Assembly (NCBI GenBank): GCA_025093555.1 | Contig: JAIWNF010000044.1 | Coordinates: 248,001 to 312,000 of the forward strand | Direction: 5' to 3' | DNA from: Circinella umbellata | Lineage: Eukaryota; Mucoromycota; Mucoromycetes; Mucorales; Lichtheimiaceae | Length of the DNA: 64,000 nt | Shown: positions 34,729-48,481 of the stretch, in pieces | Layout of the letters: each line of letters begins with the position of its first letter | Numbering within the stretch: the stretch's first letter is position 1 | The notes under the pieces: model-generated | What the model was told of the DNA's origin: nothing | Seen by the model: the letters and a program-made list of their open reading frames with translations, nothing else | The model's database searches: none | Made by a program: the position numbers and the translations under genes

Positions 34729-36290
34729 TTGAACATTCAGAACATTGTATGTATAGTGGGACGCTTTACAGAACAACACCAACAATCTTTTACCAGCATC
34801 AAGACCGCCTTTATAGAGTATTTCGGCGGCGGTGAACATACAACTGTAATGGCGTTATTTGATCTTCTTAATATGAAGCAACGTTCTGAAAGCATGATTT
34901 CTTTTGGCGCTCGTTTGAAACTAGCTTTAAATAGCATTGATGCAACCATGCGAAAAGAACTTAAATTGTACTTCTTTCAGAATCATGTTCGTGATGATGT
35001 CGCTAAGAAAGTATCCAGACATATGCCTTCAAGTTTAGATCAAGCAATTCAATATGCTATCTATTTGGAGCGTACTGATAAAACAGCTATGGCACAGAAT
35101 CGTTCAAAAACACGCTTTTTTAATGCACCAACATTAACAACACCACCGGTATTCAATCAACTCACTGATTCCACACCCAAAGATTCAGCAGATACAGCAA
35201 CACCTATGGAAGATATCCAAACAAATATACAATCTAAAAGAAAAAAACATTTCAACAGCCAGCAAGCAACAACTCAAAAATTTAAAGGCAAATGTCACCA
35301 TTGTAAGAAAACCAGATATAAGATCAAAGACTGTTGGAAACGCAAAAATAAAGAAAGTAATCAACAAACAATAACAACAACAACAATGTCACCATCTTCA
35401 GCACAACAAAGTAGTCAACAGACAATAAGCAGCATCGACACCAACGACAATGATCTTACCTCATCCGTTTTTGACTACTTAGATAAAAACAATCAAACTA
35501 TATTGCAGTATGATACAGATATCCCAAGTCGACAATCTGTACAAGCCGATGATGCACATCGTTCTTCACTTCGATTCAATGTTAAAATAGAACTTGGAAG
35601 AATTTCAGTCTGGGCATTAATTGATACTGGCTCTGAAATTACCTCAATGGATGAAGAAACCCTTCTTGAAGCTCAATTGCAAGCAGCACCTGCTCAACCC
35701 TTATTTATTCAGTATGGAGACAAAACGAAATCACTTTCCAACAAAGAGGTAACAACAACTTTAACCATGAATAATCAACAATATAAAGTTATGATTCGAT
35801 CGGTTCCAAAGCAAAACACAAAGGTGATATTAGGCATGGATTGGCTTGTGGGGCTAGATGTTTATTTGGATCCTGATATTCATACAATAATTCCAAAAAG
35901 ACAATTTTTTACAATGGATGAAATTCAATACTACAAGCATTATTTCACCTACAATTCCAGATCGAGTTCAAGAAAATCTGTGACAAAATCCATCTTTATA
36001 TGATGATACACCAGCACAAACAACAACAACAATACCTATACAACATAAAATCAACACTAGCAATGCAACACCTATTTATATACCAAGTCCACATCGATCT
36101 CCAGCCGAGAAAGCAGCACTAACAGCCGAAGTAGAAAAAATGAAGGAGCGCAGCGTTATCCTCGAATGTATGAGCCCGTGGTGTTCAATTCCCATTTTGG
36201 TTCCAAAACCTGATGGCACTTTACATTTTTGTGTGAACTATAAGAGACTTAATGCCGTTACGATCAAAGACAAATTTCCATTGGATTGTA
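34729..36290 (+). pseudogene. Gypsy-type retrotransposon: gag, zinc knuckle, protease, start of reverse transcriptase (truncated)
   Basis: 34729-36003 encodes a gag-like helical region, a zinc-knuckle-like motif with Tyr in the His position (CHHCKKTRYKIKDC), a Thr/Gln/Ser-rich linker, and an aspartic protease with the catalytic ALIDTGSEIT and the ILGMDWL block. In the frame containing 36140, after a TGA/frameshift near 35,975, the coding resumes with the RT N-terminus (SPWCSIPILVPKPDG, FCVNYKRLNAVTI) and stops at FPLD near 36,290, where the KDZ-type fragment begins. No RT catalytic motif, RNase H, integrase or LTRs are seen. The gag start is uncertain; coding may begin further upstream. This is a dead relic. 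Confidence 0.8.
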
Positions 36291-36339
36291 TGTATGTAAA
36301 TCTAATATTATCGGTCAATATATAATCTTATCAATAAAT

Positions 36340-38096
36340 AGTTATGATCTCTAATAAAACTTACGTTTCACTAGGAGTAGTCATATTCATAGCAACCAAG
36401 GGATAGCCATGACCACAGGTACAAGCAAACACACAGGTCTGGTCTAAATGGCGTTTGGAACCACCTTTCTTATTTAGTGCCTGAAAGTTGCGACAGCCTT
36501 CATCTGCCTTAAAAATATCAAAAATTATTCTTTGTAAGTCCACATCATCATCAACACAATAATATTAAAAAGAATATATACTGTCTTATTATATAGAACA
36601 GGATTTTCAGGCTTTACCCAATGGCGATCTACTTCCTTTTGTCCTTGATAATTAATATCTCAGGTTCATTCATTTTCCCTGGAATACTGAGTGAGCTGGA
36701 GGTTTTCATCAGCAGCAACCGTCTTGAGCCTATCCTATTATATAATATATTATATTAGTATTTTATGATTCCTTTAGTGATCTATTAAACATGGTTTGCA
36801 TATCAATAATAGATAATAAGAAGTTATCATGCCATATATTTACATGCTGGACATCCACTTTCCAAGTTGGAAAGCTCCTTGTGTTCCTTCTCAAGATTGA
36901 GCATCATACATGCATACATGGGAAGAGCTTTACTGAGTCTTCGCTTAAATGAAGCAGGAATGGGAAGCTATATAATTTCAATATAAAATAAAGGAGGTAA
37001 ATCAAATGCTATTTTTTTGTTGTAAGCTTATAATAAATTACCTGGTAATGATACTCAGCTTTTGCCCATTCGGATATAGCATAAATTGATGTACAGTAAA
37101 TATTTTGCATCAGATGCATGCTTCGAATTTGCTCTACGTGGATGGCGACATTCGGATTTTTTGGAGTAAGAGGAAACAGCTGTCTATGGATCAGAACAAC
37201 TGGCAAACTGTGATTCTTGCATTTCTTGCAATGCTGGATCTGGGAGTGTCGGATGCTTAGTTTTATATATAAGAAATATATTTATTAATTTGTCCATTGT
37301 AAGATATTATATAACTTTTGAACATACCACATTTGAAGTTGCATCTAACTAATCTGAATTCCTTTTCAGGGTACAAGCAAAGCAAAGTGTAATGGTGTAA
37401 GACCATTATGACGATATATTCAACCATGAGGTTGTTGATCTACATGCTTATCTGCGGAATACTAAAGATAGACAAGAGCATAGTTGAACGTATGGTTGGA
37501 TATGAAAATATTAGAATAGTTATTCTATATAGAAATGTTGATCATTGATATTAGATATATATGAGTTAGATGTAAATTAGCCCCTGATATTTTGACGTAT
37601 ATAAATGAAGGGTTTCCTGACAACTAAGAAACAGTAATTTGTTTTTATTCTATATATTCTTGAGCCCCTTTTCTTTCTACCAGTATTTAACTATTACACT
37701 TCCTCGTAAACTGGCTGATAGAGCCCAATTGTAAGTATACAATAATCAGTTATGCGCTATTACACAAAGGATCCTTAATTGGCGCCAGTGCTGATGGTAA
37801 TGGTGTTTCGACACCACACCCTTGCTTAAAAGCCTCAAGTAGCAAAGGTAGAATACTAGCCCAATTTCTAGCCTGGTCCTCGACTTCATTCTGCTTTTTA
37901 GCTTTGCTTGCTTTAACCACGTCTTCTCATTCTGATGGCTCAATGCAAATAATGGGGGGTTCGATTGCATGGTTACCATCTTGGTCAATGGTTGGAATGA
38001 CAGCCCGGACATAAGTGCTTCGCCGTATTCTAGCTGCAGACATACTTTGAAAGTGTCCTTTCGTCTATCACTGAAACCATGGTATTTAGGAGGCAT
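36340..38096 (-). pseudogene. KDZ (Kyakuja-Dileera-Zisupton)-type transposase fragment
   Basis: Minus-strand exon-like blocks: 38096-37746 (begins MPPKYHGFSDRRKDTFK), about 37,240-37,042 (CKKCKNHSLPVVLIHRQLFP), about 36,968-36,840 (SFKRRLSKALPMYACMM; SGCPACKYM), and about 36,508-36,361 (GCRNFQALNKKGGSKRHLDQ; TCVFACTCGHGYPL). The CxxC..LPVVL..LFP, CPAC and C.NF.A / C.CGH order is that of KDZ transposases with the CxC cluster, and it stops before the catalytic part. Stops and gaps occur between blocks. It seems to have been inserted into the Gypsy RT gene at about 36,290. Confidence 0.6.
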
Positions 38097-38204
38097 GTTT
38101 ATAAAAAATAGTAATAAGAATAATTAAAATTAATGTCTTGCTCGTAGTAATGGAGAGGACAATGAGATATGGCGTTATAGCAATAGAGGTTAAATTAAAT
38201 GAGA

Positions 38205-38510
38205 AAGAGATAGTGATAAGTCAATAATCAGACTCAAAAGAACAATTATTGAAATAAAATAATCTCGCTACGTATCATATTTATATTAAATCATTATCAA
38301 TGACTGCATATATTAATATGTGTGTATGAAACATATGTAGTCTTCTGGTTTGTGAATGATGATGAATAATGACAATGAAACTAAAGATTTTCATTCTATA
38401 TCTTTTGCCGTTCTTGATAAGACGATATATCAACACCGTCATCAATTATTACCAATAAAGAAGACAGACCTCTTTATTATTAAGAGCCATTGAAACATAT
38501 TGAGAAACAC
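38205..38510. repeat. Dispersed repeat, copy B, just upstream of the HIR3-like start codon
   Basis: Homologous along its length to 7228-7550. It ends almost at the ATG at 38515, so it forms the immediate 5' flank (promoter/5' UTR) of the host gene. Confidence 0.5.
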
Positions 38511-38514
38511 CAAA

Positions 38515-41500
38515 ATGTCCAGGATCAATGTGAGTGAAACATATTTGATTGATGGTATGCTGTATTTAAATATGTATAACAGTGGACGTTTGTCTTAATA
38601 AAGCCAATGTAAGTGGGTATTACTATTTATAATTCGTTGCCAGTATTATAACCGATTATGTGTTTATATAGAAAGCAAGCGAATATAGACTTGGTTTAAA
38701 GTTTATCTGTCAGCTTTTATCTAAATTATAAACCACAGACAAATACTTTCAAGAGTCAGATACTTCATATGGATATTCTGAAAAAATAATTAACAAAAAT
38801 AACCCTGAAGGTGTAAAGTAGTGCAACTGTTGTGCAGTCGTGTGGTGCACTTAATAGCAGGGACTGGAGTTCTTATGAAAACCACAGGAGTCATGGGTAC
38901 TGTAGTTAATTTCCCCTGCAAATTGGTACTATGAGCACTATATTAATAGATAGCCAATAGTTTTGCTTATTTAAAGTCAACGTACATCAGTTATTATAAC
39001 CTGCAGATTTAGGATTTATAACTTATTTTAGCTATGTGCCACTGGTGAATTTCTTATAATGTGCACATAAAAAGAATTATTTCGCCACCTGCGGCAAGAC
39101 GAACCCAGAAATTAGTCACAAATAGTAAAAATGCATTATACGAGAATCTATTGAATCTCCTTTTTTTCCCAGATATAATTTCTTCATGGTAGTTATACAT
39201 TTAATATAACATTGTGTTTTCTAATGCGGTCATTAACATCGGTTCCTTTCATTGCAGATCCACTGGGCAACTCTTAATAAGGGCGTAGTTATACCAGAAA
39301 CAGATCCCTCCGAAATACAAGCAAGTAGTAGTTCTATTTTGTAACTGAAAAAATAGTTTTCTACTTTTGGCATAATATTAATCTTTTTTTTTTCGATTGG
39401 TTAGATCGAGCAGTTCTTAAAACTATATCAACAAGCACTTCAACTTCATCAAAAAGGTAGCTTGAATGAAGCTAAGCAAATTTATGAAAGAATTATTAAT
39501 GATGACCTGGTTGAAAATGGACCTGAAACAACAGTATATATTTATATCTCGTGTTCTTTTCTCAAAAAAAAAAGCTGCTGCAACAAACAAGTTTTGTAGT
39601 TAACATTTTATTTTTCTGTTTTTTACTCTAAAAAAAAGGATACTAATCAAAACTTAACAATGACAAATTCCTCGTTGGTGATGTTACGGTTCCTTGTTTA
39701 TAAAAACTACGCAGTGCTTTTAAAAGATGAATTTGACAGAGGTTGTTCTCAAGATATAGATAAAGGAAAAGAAGCAATTAAATACTATTTGATGGTAAGA
39801 ATTTTTTTTTACACATTGAATTACTTTTTTGTTTTTGTTTTATATTTTTGCACGGCTCTAAAGTTTATTTAGGCATTGGATATTGATGAAAGTGAACAAA
39901 CATTATGGTACCGCGTTGGAGAACTCGCTTATGCTACGAAAAATAATCGACTTGCACGTCTGGCGTATGAACATGGACTATATGTCATTGCTATACGTGA
40001 AAAATACCCAGATCAATTTGATGAAGATGTTTTCAATGAAAATACCGGTTCTATTTTGAACTTTTGGGATGAGCTGGAACAAATAATTTTGTCAGGGCGT
40101 ATATCACCAATACAGTGGCGATGTCTTGAGGGGCTATGTCAAGTAAGGAAAGATCGCTTACGCTACTGTTGTCAATGAAAAAAATGCTTACCATGATATA
40201 CCTTGAAATACATATAATAGGTACTTGTAGATATTGGAGACTATAAACTTTGTGAATCTTACATGGCCTTGGCTTCACAACATTATCATGGATGGCCATT
40301 GTTTGCTAAATTGGAGAAAAAAATGAATTCTTCGAGAGTGATAAGTGATATAAAAACCATTGATCGTCTTCGTATCAGACTTTCCAAAGTCCGTTGGTCA
40401 ACATTGTTGAAAACTCTTATGGAAAAATATGATGAACTTACAAGCACAGACAACGAGTATGTATATGAGATGAGCAGCACCTACTGAAAAGAGAAATTTA
40501 TGACGGATGTATTAAAAATACTATTTTAGTGAAAATCCTCTGTATCATGACGTACCAACGATTAACCATGCAATACATATCGATGTTACTGCTCGAGATA
40601 ACATTTGCCATACGGAGGATATTCGACAGATAAATCAAAGCTCGAACATAGACGATGACGATGATATAATGTTAGAATCACTGCAAAATCAACGACAGAC
40701 AATGGATATCACTGAGAACCAGCAAGGAAAAAACACGGAGAGACAATTATTAGTGGATAAAATAAGTCATTTTCCGGAACCTACAAAAAAGGAGGTTGCC
40801 GATCAAGATAAACAGACGATAGATGTGGATCAGATGATAAATAATTCTTATCTGCCATCATCAGCAGCAACCAGTGATACGACAGAAAACGCACAAAATA
40901 TCATAGAAGAGACTGCCTCGGGCTCTAAAATTGTAATTGACCTTAGTATGGATGACGATGGTGATGTCGAAGATCGAAAAGGACCCGACTCTCTAAATGA
41001 TCGTGATAATTCACAAGCTTCTAGTACTCAAAATACCGAAGAAGAAGACAAGGAAAATTTCAGCATTCAACAATATGAACGAATGGGTTTGTCTGTGAAA
41101 CGGAAACGTTCCACTGAAAGCATTGAAGAAAACGATAAAGAGGATGAATCAGAATCTGAAGATAAACGGGCCACATTAAGGTACATTTTTATTTATTTAT
41201 TTAAGTTATCTTACTAGTGAGACGTTATTTTTTCATTGAAAAAAAAACCACATATTAGAACATCCAAACGACAAAAGGAGAAGATCGAGAATGAAGAAAC
41301 TTCACGACGTAAGATGCTTAATGAGGAAGATCAGCTTTCACAATCGATACAAGATGTTTTCAATACATTAGCAGAAGTTTCGGATATCAAACGTCAACAG
41401 CCATGGCATGCACCTATTGCACTTTCTTTTGATGATTCAGCAATGGTTGCGTTTTGGAAATGGTTTGATAAAAAAGTAGAAGAGTTGAGTAAGCGATATG

Positions 41501-44500
41501 CTTGGGATTATGATAATACACGGTCAGGGTAAGTTAAACTGTCTTTTTTTTTTTTGGCTGGTGAAGATACAAAGAGAGATGGTGCTAAACAAGGATTCTT
41601 GTCTACATACATATAGCAATGGTATTGACATGTCATTAACAGCATCATCATCTACGCCGGTAGAAAGCAACAATATTTCTCAATATCCTATTTTCGAACG
41701 GACAGTTATTAATAAACAGATCAATCGGACCTTGGAAGAAGCGACCGTATTAAATTTAATTGATACACTGAACAATGAGAATTTGGGCGTCATGGACAGC
41801 GTGCTTCAGACTGTATTGAACATGTTGGAACAAGATATTCAATACGACCTTGACTCCAACACAGCAGATCTTTTTGTTGATGCGATTCATTTACTTGGAT
41901 GCGATTTTGTGGAGCAATATCTTTTCAATGAGAATGACCCAATTAGCAATTCACAAGAAAAAGTTACAGCGAAGGTACCATACATACATGTAATTAAATA
42001 GAAAAGAACCAAATGAATCACTGATTATCTATAAATCTTATCAATGAATTTAGTTGGTACTTCGGATCACGGAACGTATGGTAGACAAGCTTATCAATAT
42101 GATTCACATTTCCTTGGAAAACTACTCATCTAGTTCATCGACTAGAAAAAAATCAAATGCTGTCAAACATGCCGAGAAAGCAGCAGTTCAGAAATTTATT
42201 GGAGTATCCGATGCTTGGGTTGGGATTTTGGAACGATCTATGTTACGTCAAATCTCCGGATTATTCTTGTCAAACACTCAATTTGAAAAACTGGATAATG
42301 AGCGAGCGAGTGCTGGAGAGATAATGCTCCGATACTGGTTCATTCGTGGCAAGATAGCACAATGCAAAAATGAAGTTGATAAAGCATTTGAATGGTATAC
42401 TCGATGTGAAAAAATACTAGACCAGCAATTAGCGAAGAATACTACAATAGATCTCAAATGGTATGTGATAGTATATATGATGGATAGTTTTTTTAGAGTA
42501 TGGATATTTGTAAGTTAATATACTTTCTTATATATCATAGTCGGTATGATGGTATATTAAGCTTGGATACTATCCGAAAGAAATTAAAGTCATTGGAAAT
42601 GGGTAAATACATGCTTTCGGCGAAGACCAAGTTTGTGAATAAGGAGTACAGCGCAATCATTGAGGAACTATCAGATGCAGTAGAAAACAAGCTTCAAGAC
42701 GCTCAGAATCGATCGAGTGAGTTATGTGAAATGCTTCCTCTACTTGCTAAATCGTACACTGAAATGGGAGAACATGTCAGAGCATGGAAGTGCCATATTC
42801 GAATCTTATATTACCAAATATATGATTTAGTGCTGTATGGAGTATCCCAAACCAACGATGAAGAATTTGCTCCAAAAGATACCGATGTTGTGTTTTTTAA
42901 GCATTTGAAGAAGGTTAATCATCTAACGATTCAATAATCCATGGTCTACAGCTATCATCGATTTGAGCCAAAAAGTAATGAAAATTTGTACTCTAACTAA
43001 TTCTTTTGACCCGTTTTCCTGTTTTCGTTAGATTGACTTATCCTTACAAGAGATTGTAAACTTATTACTGGAAAAAAGTTTAGGTAATAAATAACACATT
43101 ATATCTATGTACGCGGTACATTTTCCAGTTATTAATGGAATTCGTTTTAATAGATTGTTTTGTAGCTGTTGATAAAGAGACTACGGACACTTTGTTAATT
43201 GTTCTACAAATGGCCGTTCGATACGTTTACCGACATCCGGATTTTATACCAATAGCCAACAATTTTACCAGTTCAAGTGCAGAACCACATGAGCCCTCGC
43301 ATGTGACTCGTACATCTCGATTCAATTCTATTGTTATAAATTCATGGGTACTTACTTCGACTCTTATTGAGAAGTCCATTCCTAATGATAATAGTCCAGC
43401 CAGTATCAAAAGTAAACATACATTGGTAGATACATTGATATCACTCCATGATGAACTAGGTGAACGACAAATTTGTGGTGTAGCAAAAGGTAATTGATGG
43501 CACAACGAAAATTACTTAATAACAGTACAAACACAACAATTTGCATATTAAGTGAGTGTTTATGATAAATAGGAGCATTTCTAAAGTACTTATTAAAATT
43601 ACCACCACAAGAGAATAATATAAAATATAAGATTGGGGTTTTCCAGTGTTATCATTGTCTCTATGGAGTTGCTATTGAGGATGTAGGTATCATAAGAAAA
43701 TAAATATCCAAAGACAAATTTATGTTTCATTAATTTTTTTAACTTGTAATTCATAGGATGATTCTGAGGAGCCGATTGAAGAACACTATGTACAGCATGA
43801 AGAGTTAACACAAAAAGCAGCCGAACCACTTTTTGCACTCATGGTCGATTCTGTTGTTCAACGGCTAGATCGAGGTGCGCCGCTAAAAACAGCGAAGGAA
43901 GTTATTGATATTATTTCAAATCTATTTGATTCTTTACCGACTCAAGATAGTAAGTAATTTGTGGAACAGAAAGAGAATCTTATTTGAGCTAGGTACGTAG
44001 TTCGCTAATCAAAATCAAATAAATCTAAACGTATCAACGATATAGATAACGTAAGGTTGAATAAAACATTGATTGAAATATATCTTTCCCAAGATGTTAA
44101 GATTACCCCGTCAATTAATTCGACGTTAAGAGATTCTCTTTTATCAGCAGTTCCTATCGATATAAAACGTACAAAAATCTCTCGTAAGTGTTTTAGACTA
44201 ATTTTTTTAACGAGAAAGAAAATATTTCCTAACATTTGTGTAGCTGTGTATTTTCAAATATTCTGGCTCCAGGGTCGCATGACCCGAGTACAGATAAAAA
44301 ATCGTCCAAAATTTAACGCAGAAAAGAATGCTGAAGATCTGGAAAATGCAATCGAACTCTTTACAGTAAGTAAAAAAGGAAAGATATAATGGTGATATTG
44401 GGCGATGGAATTTTATCTTCAACTTATTATATGAAAATGTAAAAACAAAACTGATATTTAGAATCATGTTATTTTGAATCCATACGATATGAGTGGTTGG

Positions 44501-46282
44501 GCCGAATTAGGCCATTGTTATGCAAGCCTTGCTGATGAAGAACTGATTTGGAGTGCAATGAATATCAAAACACACCGTGTTTTAATTGCAACATATCAAA
44601 AGGTCAGATCTAACTCTCTCTATTGCTACTGTTATTGCTAGTATTATATTGACGAGGGATGATATCGCAGGACTCATATACTTTGTAACTTTTTTTTTTG
44701 CTCCAATAGAAAGCTTATCATGCATTTTGTCGAGCGCTTTACTTACACACTTCGGGTGAGTCCAGCGACAAACCCGATCAATATTTTATGTTTGAAATGT
44801 ATATGAAATTTGGTAATTTGTTATATAGCATGGTGTGTCCTCCCATGAAAGCTGCTGTACTGGAAACAAAATATTTGCGTCGTATTATGACAGCTGATAA
44901 ACAACTGGGTTATTCTTCGGCGAATCCATGTGATACCAAAAATGTATATAAAATGGCACTTGTCATGTTCAATTATGCTCTTCGATTCAAATCAGCAGAG
45001 AAATGGAGGTTAGTAATATTCACCGTATTCCTTGGACTTTTTCTTTTCTAATATAACAATTCTTGGTTTTTCTTTGCTATTATTTAGATGTTATATGATG
45101 ATTGGCAGTTGTTGCAAAAAAATAGGCCGCCCTGCAAAAGAAGTCCTCCAGTGGTATCAAAGAGCCGTAAGAAAATTACCTCGAAAACAAGCAAAAAGTG
45201 AAAGAATATACGAACCCGTTTATAAACTCTATTCTGCGTTAGCAAAGTACTTATATAAACGAGAAATAGAGGTAATGAATAAAACATGGTGAATAGCAAA
45301 AAAAAAAGCGAAGAATTGTGCTTTTATATTGAAAGCGATATTTATTTAAACAAATATGTAAACGCTTCGCTTCATGTAGCCAAGCGATATAACTGAGTAT
45401 CTTGATACTGGAACATCAACTGAAGACGTATCTGATCAACAAGAAGATACTAGCACTGATCACTATGAAACCCCACCATCAACAAGTGAAGGTGAAGGGT
45501 TAGCTGTTCCAACATCTTCATCATCCAAAGATGATAATTCAACAAAAAGGGGCCCCTTTATGGAACGAACTCATAATGATCCGTATGACATCTTATTGGA
45601 CAGACTTATGGACATACGACGAGCTGATAAACAAAAGAAACATCATCGACCTAGATACAGGGTAAAGATACATACAATAAATGTTAGCCAGTGTCACAGA
45701 CCTGATTTCTAATTTCTATTTTTTTAAATTTTAATTTATGATAGATTGCTTGGATACTATATCATGTTTACAATCAACCAGAGGCTGCAAAAAAAGAACT
45801 GCTTGAACTATTTTCTCTTCGATCAAACTCTAAATCTTATCAACTTATGTGGAAAACCCCTTATGAAAGGTGAATATAGACGAAAACCAATTTATTTTTT
45901 AAAAGTAAACATATATTAACTTGGGAATGCTGAAACTCTTAGGCCAGGGAGATTTTTTGAATATGTTCATCAATCTACTTTGTTGCTTATTGAACTTGCT
46001 AAAGAAACAAATGACATCGAACGTCTCAAGTTATTGAAAGAAAAATTACACAAGGCAGCATCTACAGTACTATTGTATACAGAAGAACTTATTAGCGCAA
46101 TGGATGAAGCAATTACAAAAGTAACAGCTAATTCTTTACAATCACTTGATACTCGAGAGCAACAACACCATCATGATGCTTCAAACACTGAAAGAGAAGG
46201 GGATGGGGAAGGTGATAACAATAATACTACTACTAACAATTCAACGAGCTTAAATATCACTCCTGATGTAATCATTTTGTAA
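38515..46282 (+). CDS. HIR3: Histone transcription regulator 3 / CABIN1 homolog (HIR complex TPR subunit)
   Basis: Twenty-three exons: 38515-38529, 39258-39320, 39405-39533, 39639-39794, 39873-40142, 40221-40456, 40530-41180, 41259-41528, 41575-41974, 42054-42460, 42541-42913, 43032-43083, 43154-43489, 43573-43682, 43757-43949, 44046-44183, 44244-44365, 44462-44602, 44710-45008, 45088-45271, 45380-45661, 45745-45869, 45943-46282. They total 5,292 nt in one frame (1,763 residues). The N-terminus (MSRIN...LYQQALQLHQKG...YERI) and the TPR pair after it (LWYRVGELAYATKN) resemble CABIN1/Hir3. The C-terminal signature is ERPGRFFEYVHQST. An acidic Ser/Asp-rich insert lies at about residues 290-490. 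The family is the scaffold of the HIR/HIRA histone H3-H4 chaperone, acting in the nucleus in replication-independent nucleosome assembly and histone gene control. Intron 2 starts GC (39321). Confidence 0.85.
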
Positions 46283-46599
46283 TTATAATTTTTATAAATG
46301 GTAATAAAGCAATTTGGATGCCATAAGTGGGGCCGACGGATTCAATTATTTTAAAAATTGGCCTCAGCTTCGCTTCGGCCAACTTTTAAAGACTTATTAT
46401 ATTAAAACTCTCCAATTATGTAACTATATGGCATTTTTTTATTGAAAGAGGAGTGATATACGTATATAATATATAATATAAAAAAGTAATATAATCGTAT
46501 GTTATATCAATGGTCGTATGATATAAGCTTATATGTATCTGTTTGTTCATTTCGGAAAATTAGATTCACTGGTTGTTATTATTTAAGAGGACATTTTTC
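46283..46599. other. Short intergenic region between converging genes
   Basis: AT-rich; no gene seen. Confidence 0.6.
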
Positions 46600-47951
46600 T
46601 CACTCTGTTCTGCCGATACAAGTATTATTATGACATATTTTACAATATCTCACACGTGGTGGTGCACGTAAACCACCAAAGGTACTGGTACTTGAAAAGG
46701 AACAGCATGTGTAAAAGAAAATAGTGAATAAAGCAATTGTTGTGGTACATATGAGTTATAAGATATTGCTGGTTTGATTGTATTTATTGTATTATTATTA
46801 CGTACTATTTCGTATAAAGATGGCGTGACAGTGGAATTAAAATGCTTAGTGTTGCGTGTCTCTTCTTCTGTTGATGGTAGTGATGACGATGAAGAAGCAG
46901 TTGCTTCATCAAAATAGCTTAAAGTCGAGGTATTTTAAGAGCAGCTAGGTTTTGTGCTTGTGGGATATTTTGGCTTTCTCAATGAAGAGCATCATCCTAT
47001 TGTAAAGTTTCGATTTGTACTTTATAGCTATTTTTCGTGAAATGTATATTTTAGTACTCATAACATCTGGCATGATAACTATGTAAATGTGAAGGTACTT
47101 TATAAAAAAATAGACTTCGTCTCATCAAGAAAAGCTGACCATAAATTTGAAAATCAGGTTGTTAGTTATGTTATAGTCTTTGAGAAAAATATTGTCGAAT
47201 GAGCAAGTTGTATTAGTTGCGTCCAGCCTGGGTTTGTACAGGGATAATAGCATGAACAGCGCCTTGACGTTGAGCTATGGATCTACATTGTGATCCAGCT
47301 ATATGTGCTGTAGACCTATGTAAAATAACCAATGAAGCTAAATCAGATAAAGATGTCCTATTTCTTGTGGATAACAATGAATTGTTTGCTGCACGGATGT
47401 TTTAAAGCTCCATAAGTGACCAAAGTAGAGTAGAAATTCCAAAGCCTTCATCAGAGTCATCAAGATGAAGGGTGCATTTATGTATCCCCGGTTCATAATA
47501 AACGGCTGGTAATCCAAGTTATGACGTAAATCATTTATATGTTGTATGAGCCATGGCTCATAATGTCCTTCGTGAATCTTACCATGTCTGTTCATTGTTC
47601 CCACCTAAAGCATATAATAATGAATTAGTTTACGCAGTATCATTTTTTTTAACCATTGAATATACATACACCAATGTTATGGCGAAATTAATAATCAGCA
47701 ACAACGACATCAGCTAATTCTGGACTAGCGCTTGATTCATTTCTATTTTCTTCTGTAGTGTTATTATCGTCAACAGTGTTACTAGCATTATGATGGTGAG
47801 CTACTTGGGACGTAGTGTCAATGATATTTTCAATTCTATCTTGTCTATTACTATCCTCTTCTTTATCTTTATCATTACAATCAATTTTATAAAGAATATC
47901 ATCTTCATCAACAGATACATCATATTGATCTTCCTCGGCTGAAGGAACCAT
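46600..47951 (-). pseudogene. Decayed gene of unknown function
   Basis: The first exon (47951-47688) encodes an acidic, disordered N-terminus (MVPSAEEDQYDVSVDEDD). After a TAA and an intron (donor GTATGT near 47,667, acceptor near 47,608) comes GTMNRHGKIHEGHYEPWL. A frameshift near 47,520 follows, then GLPAVYYEPGIHKCTLHLDD, GISTLLWSLMEL, a TAA, and NIRAANNSLLSTRNRTSL through HRSTAHIAGSQCRSIAQRQ. Further pieces run down to a Cys-rich end (RYCKICHNNTCIGRTE, stop at 46600-46602). At least three stops or shifts are needed to read it, so it is not functional as it stands. The Cys-rich tail and loss of frame would fit a transposon or a dead host gene; I do not recognise it. Confidence 0.45.
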
Positions 47952-48481
47952 GGTGCCAAAAACATTTCACTAAGAGGTCGCGTTAACAGAGATAAATGAT
48001 TTTTTTTTGTTTGCTATACACTTTTTTGGGACGTCCGGCATTGTGCCTTGAGCGTTCTACCCCTTTTTTTTGTAGTTGAAAATTTACTCCATTGTGAAAA
48101 CAAAATTGTTCAATGCACTTGAACAAGATTGAATATAGTTGAATGTAGGTAAATGGAGTTAAATGGCGTTCAATAAAGCAGAGGTGGGAACTGGGAAAGA
48201 TATATCACTTGAAACAATAATGCACCCACAACCTTTTCGCTCTCTAAAAAAAATTAATTCTGTATAGGCAACAGACTTTTATTAAATAGAGTTCCTATTG
48301 GCCTAGATTATCAATTTTTTTATCGTCTTCTCTGATTGGCTTTAGTGGCCCCACCTACGGTATTCGCACCAATAATTCATCATAGCGGACCTGATAAGCT
48401 TTTTGAGTGCTTTAGAAAAATAAATAACAATGAAAAGCTATCAACTTTTCATTATTTTTCCCACGGAGTGTAACGTTTTAT
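47952..48481. other. Divergent intergenic region
   Basis: Separates the minus-strand decayed gene from the plus-strand F-box gene. Contains CACTTGAA and TTGAATGTAG-type short repeats but no gene. Confidence 0.5.
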
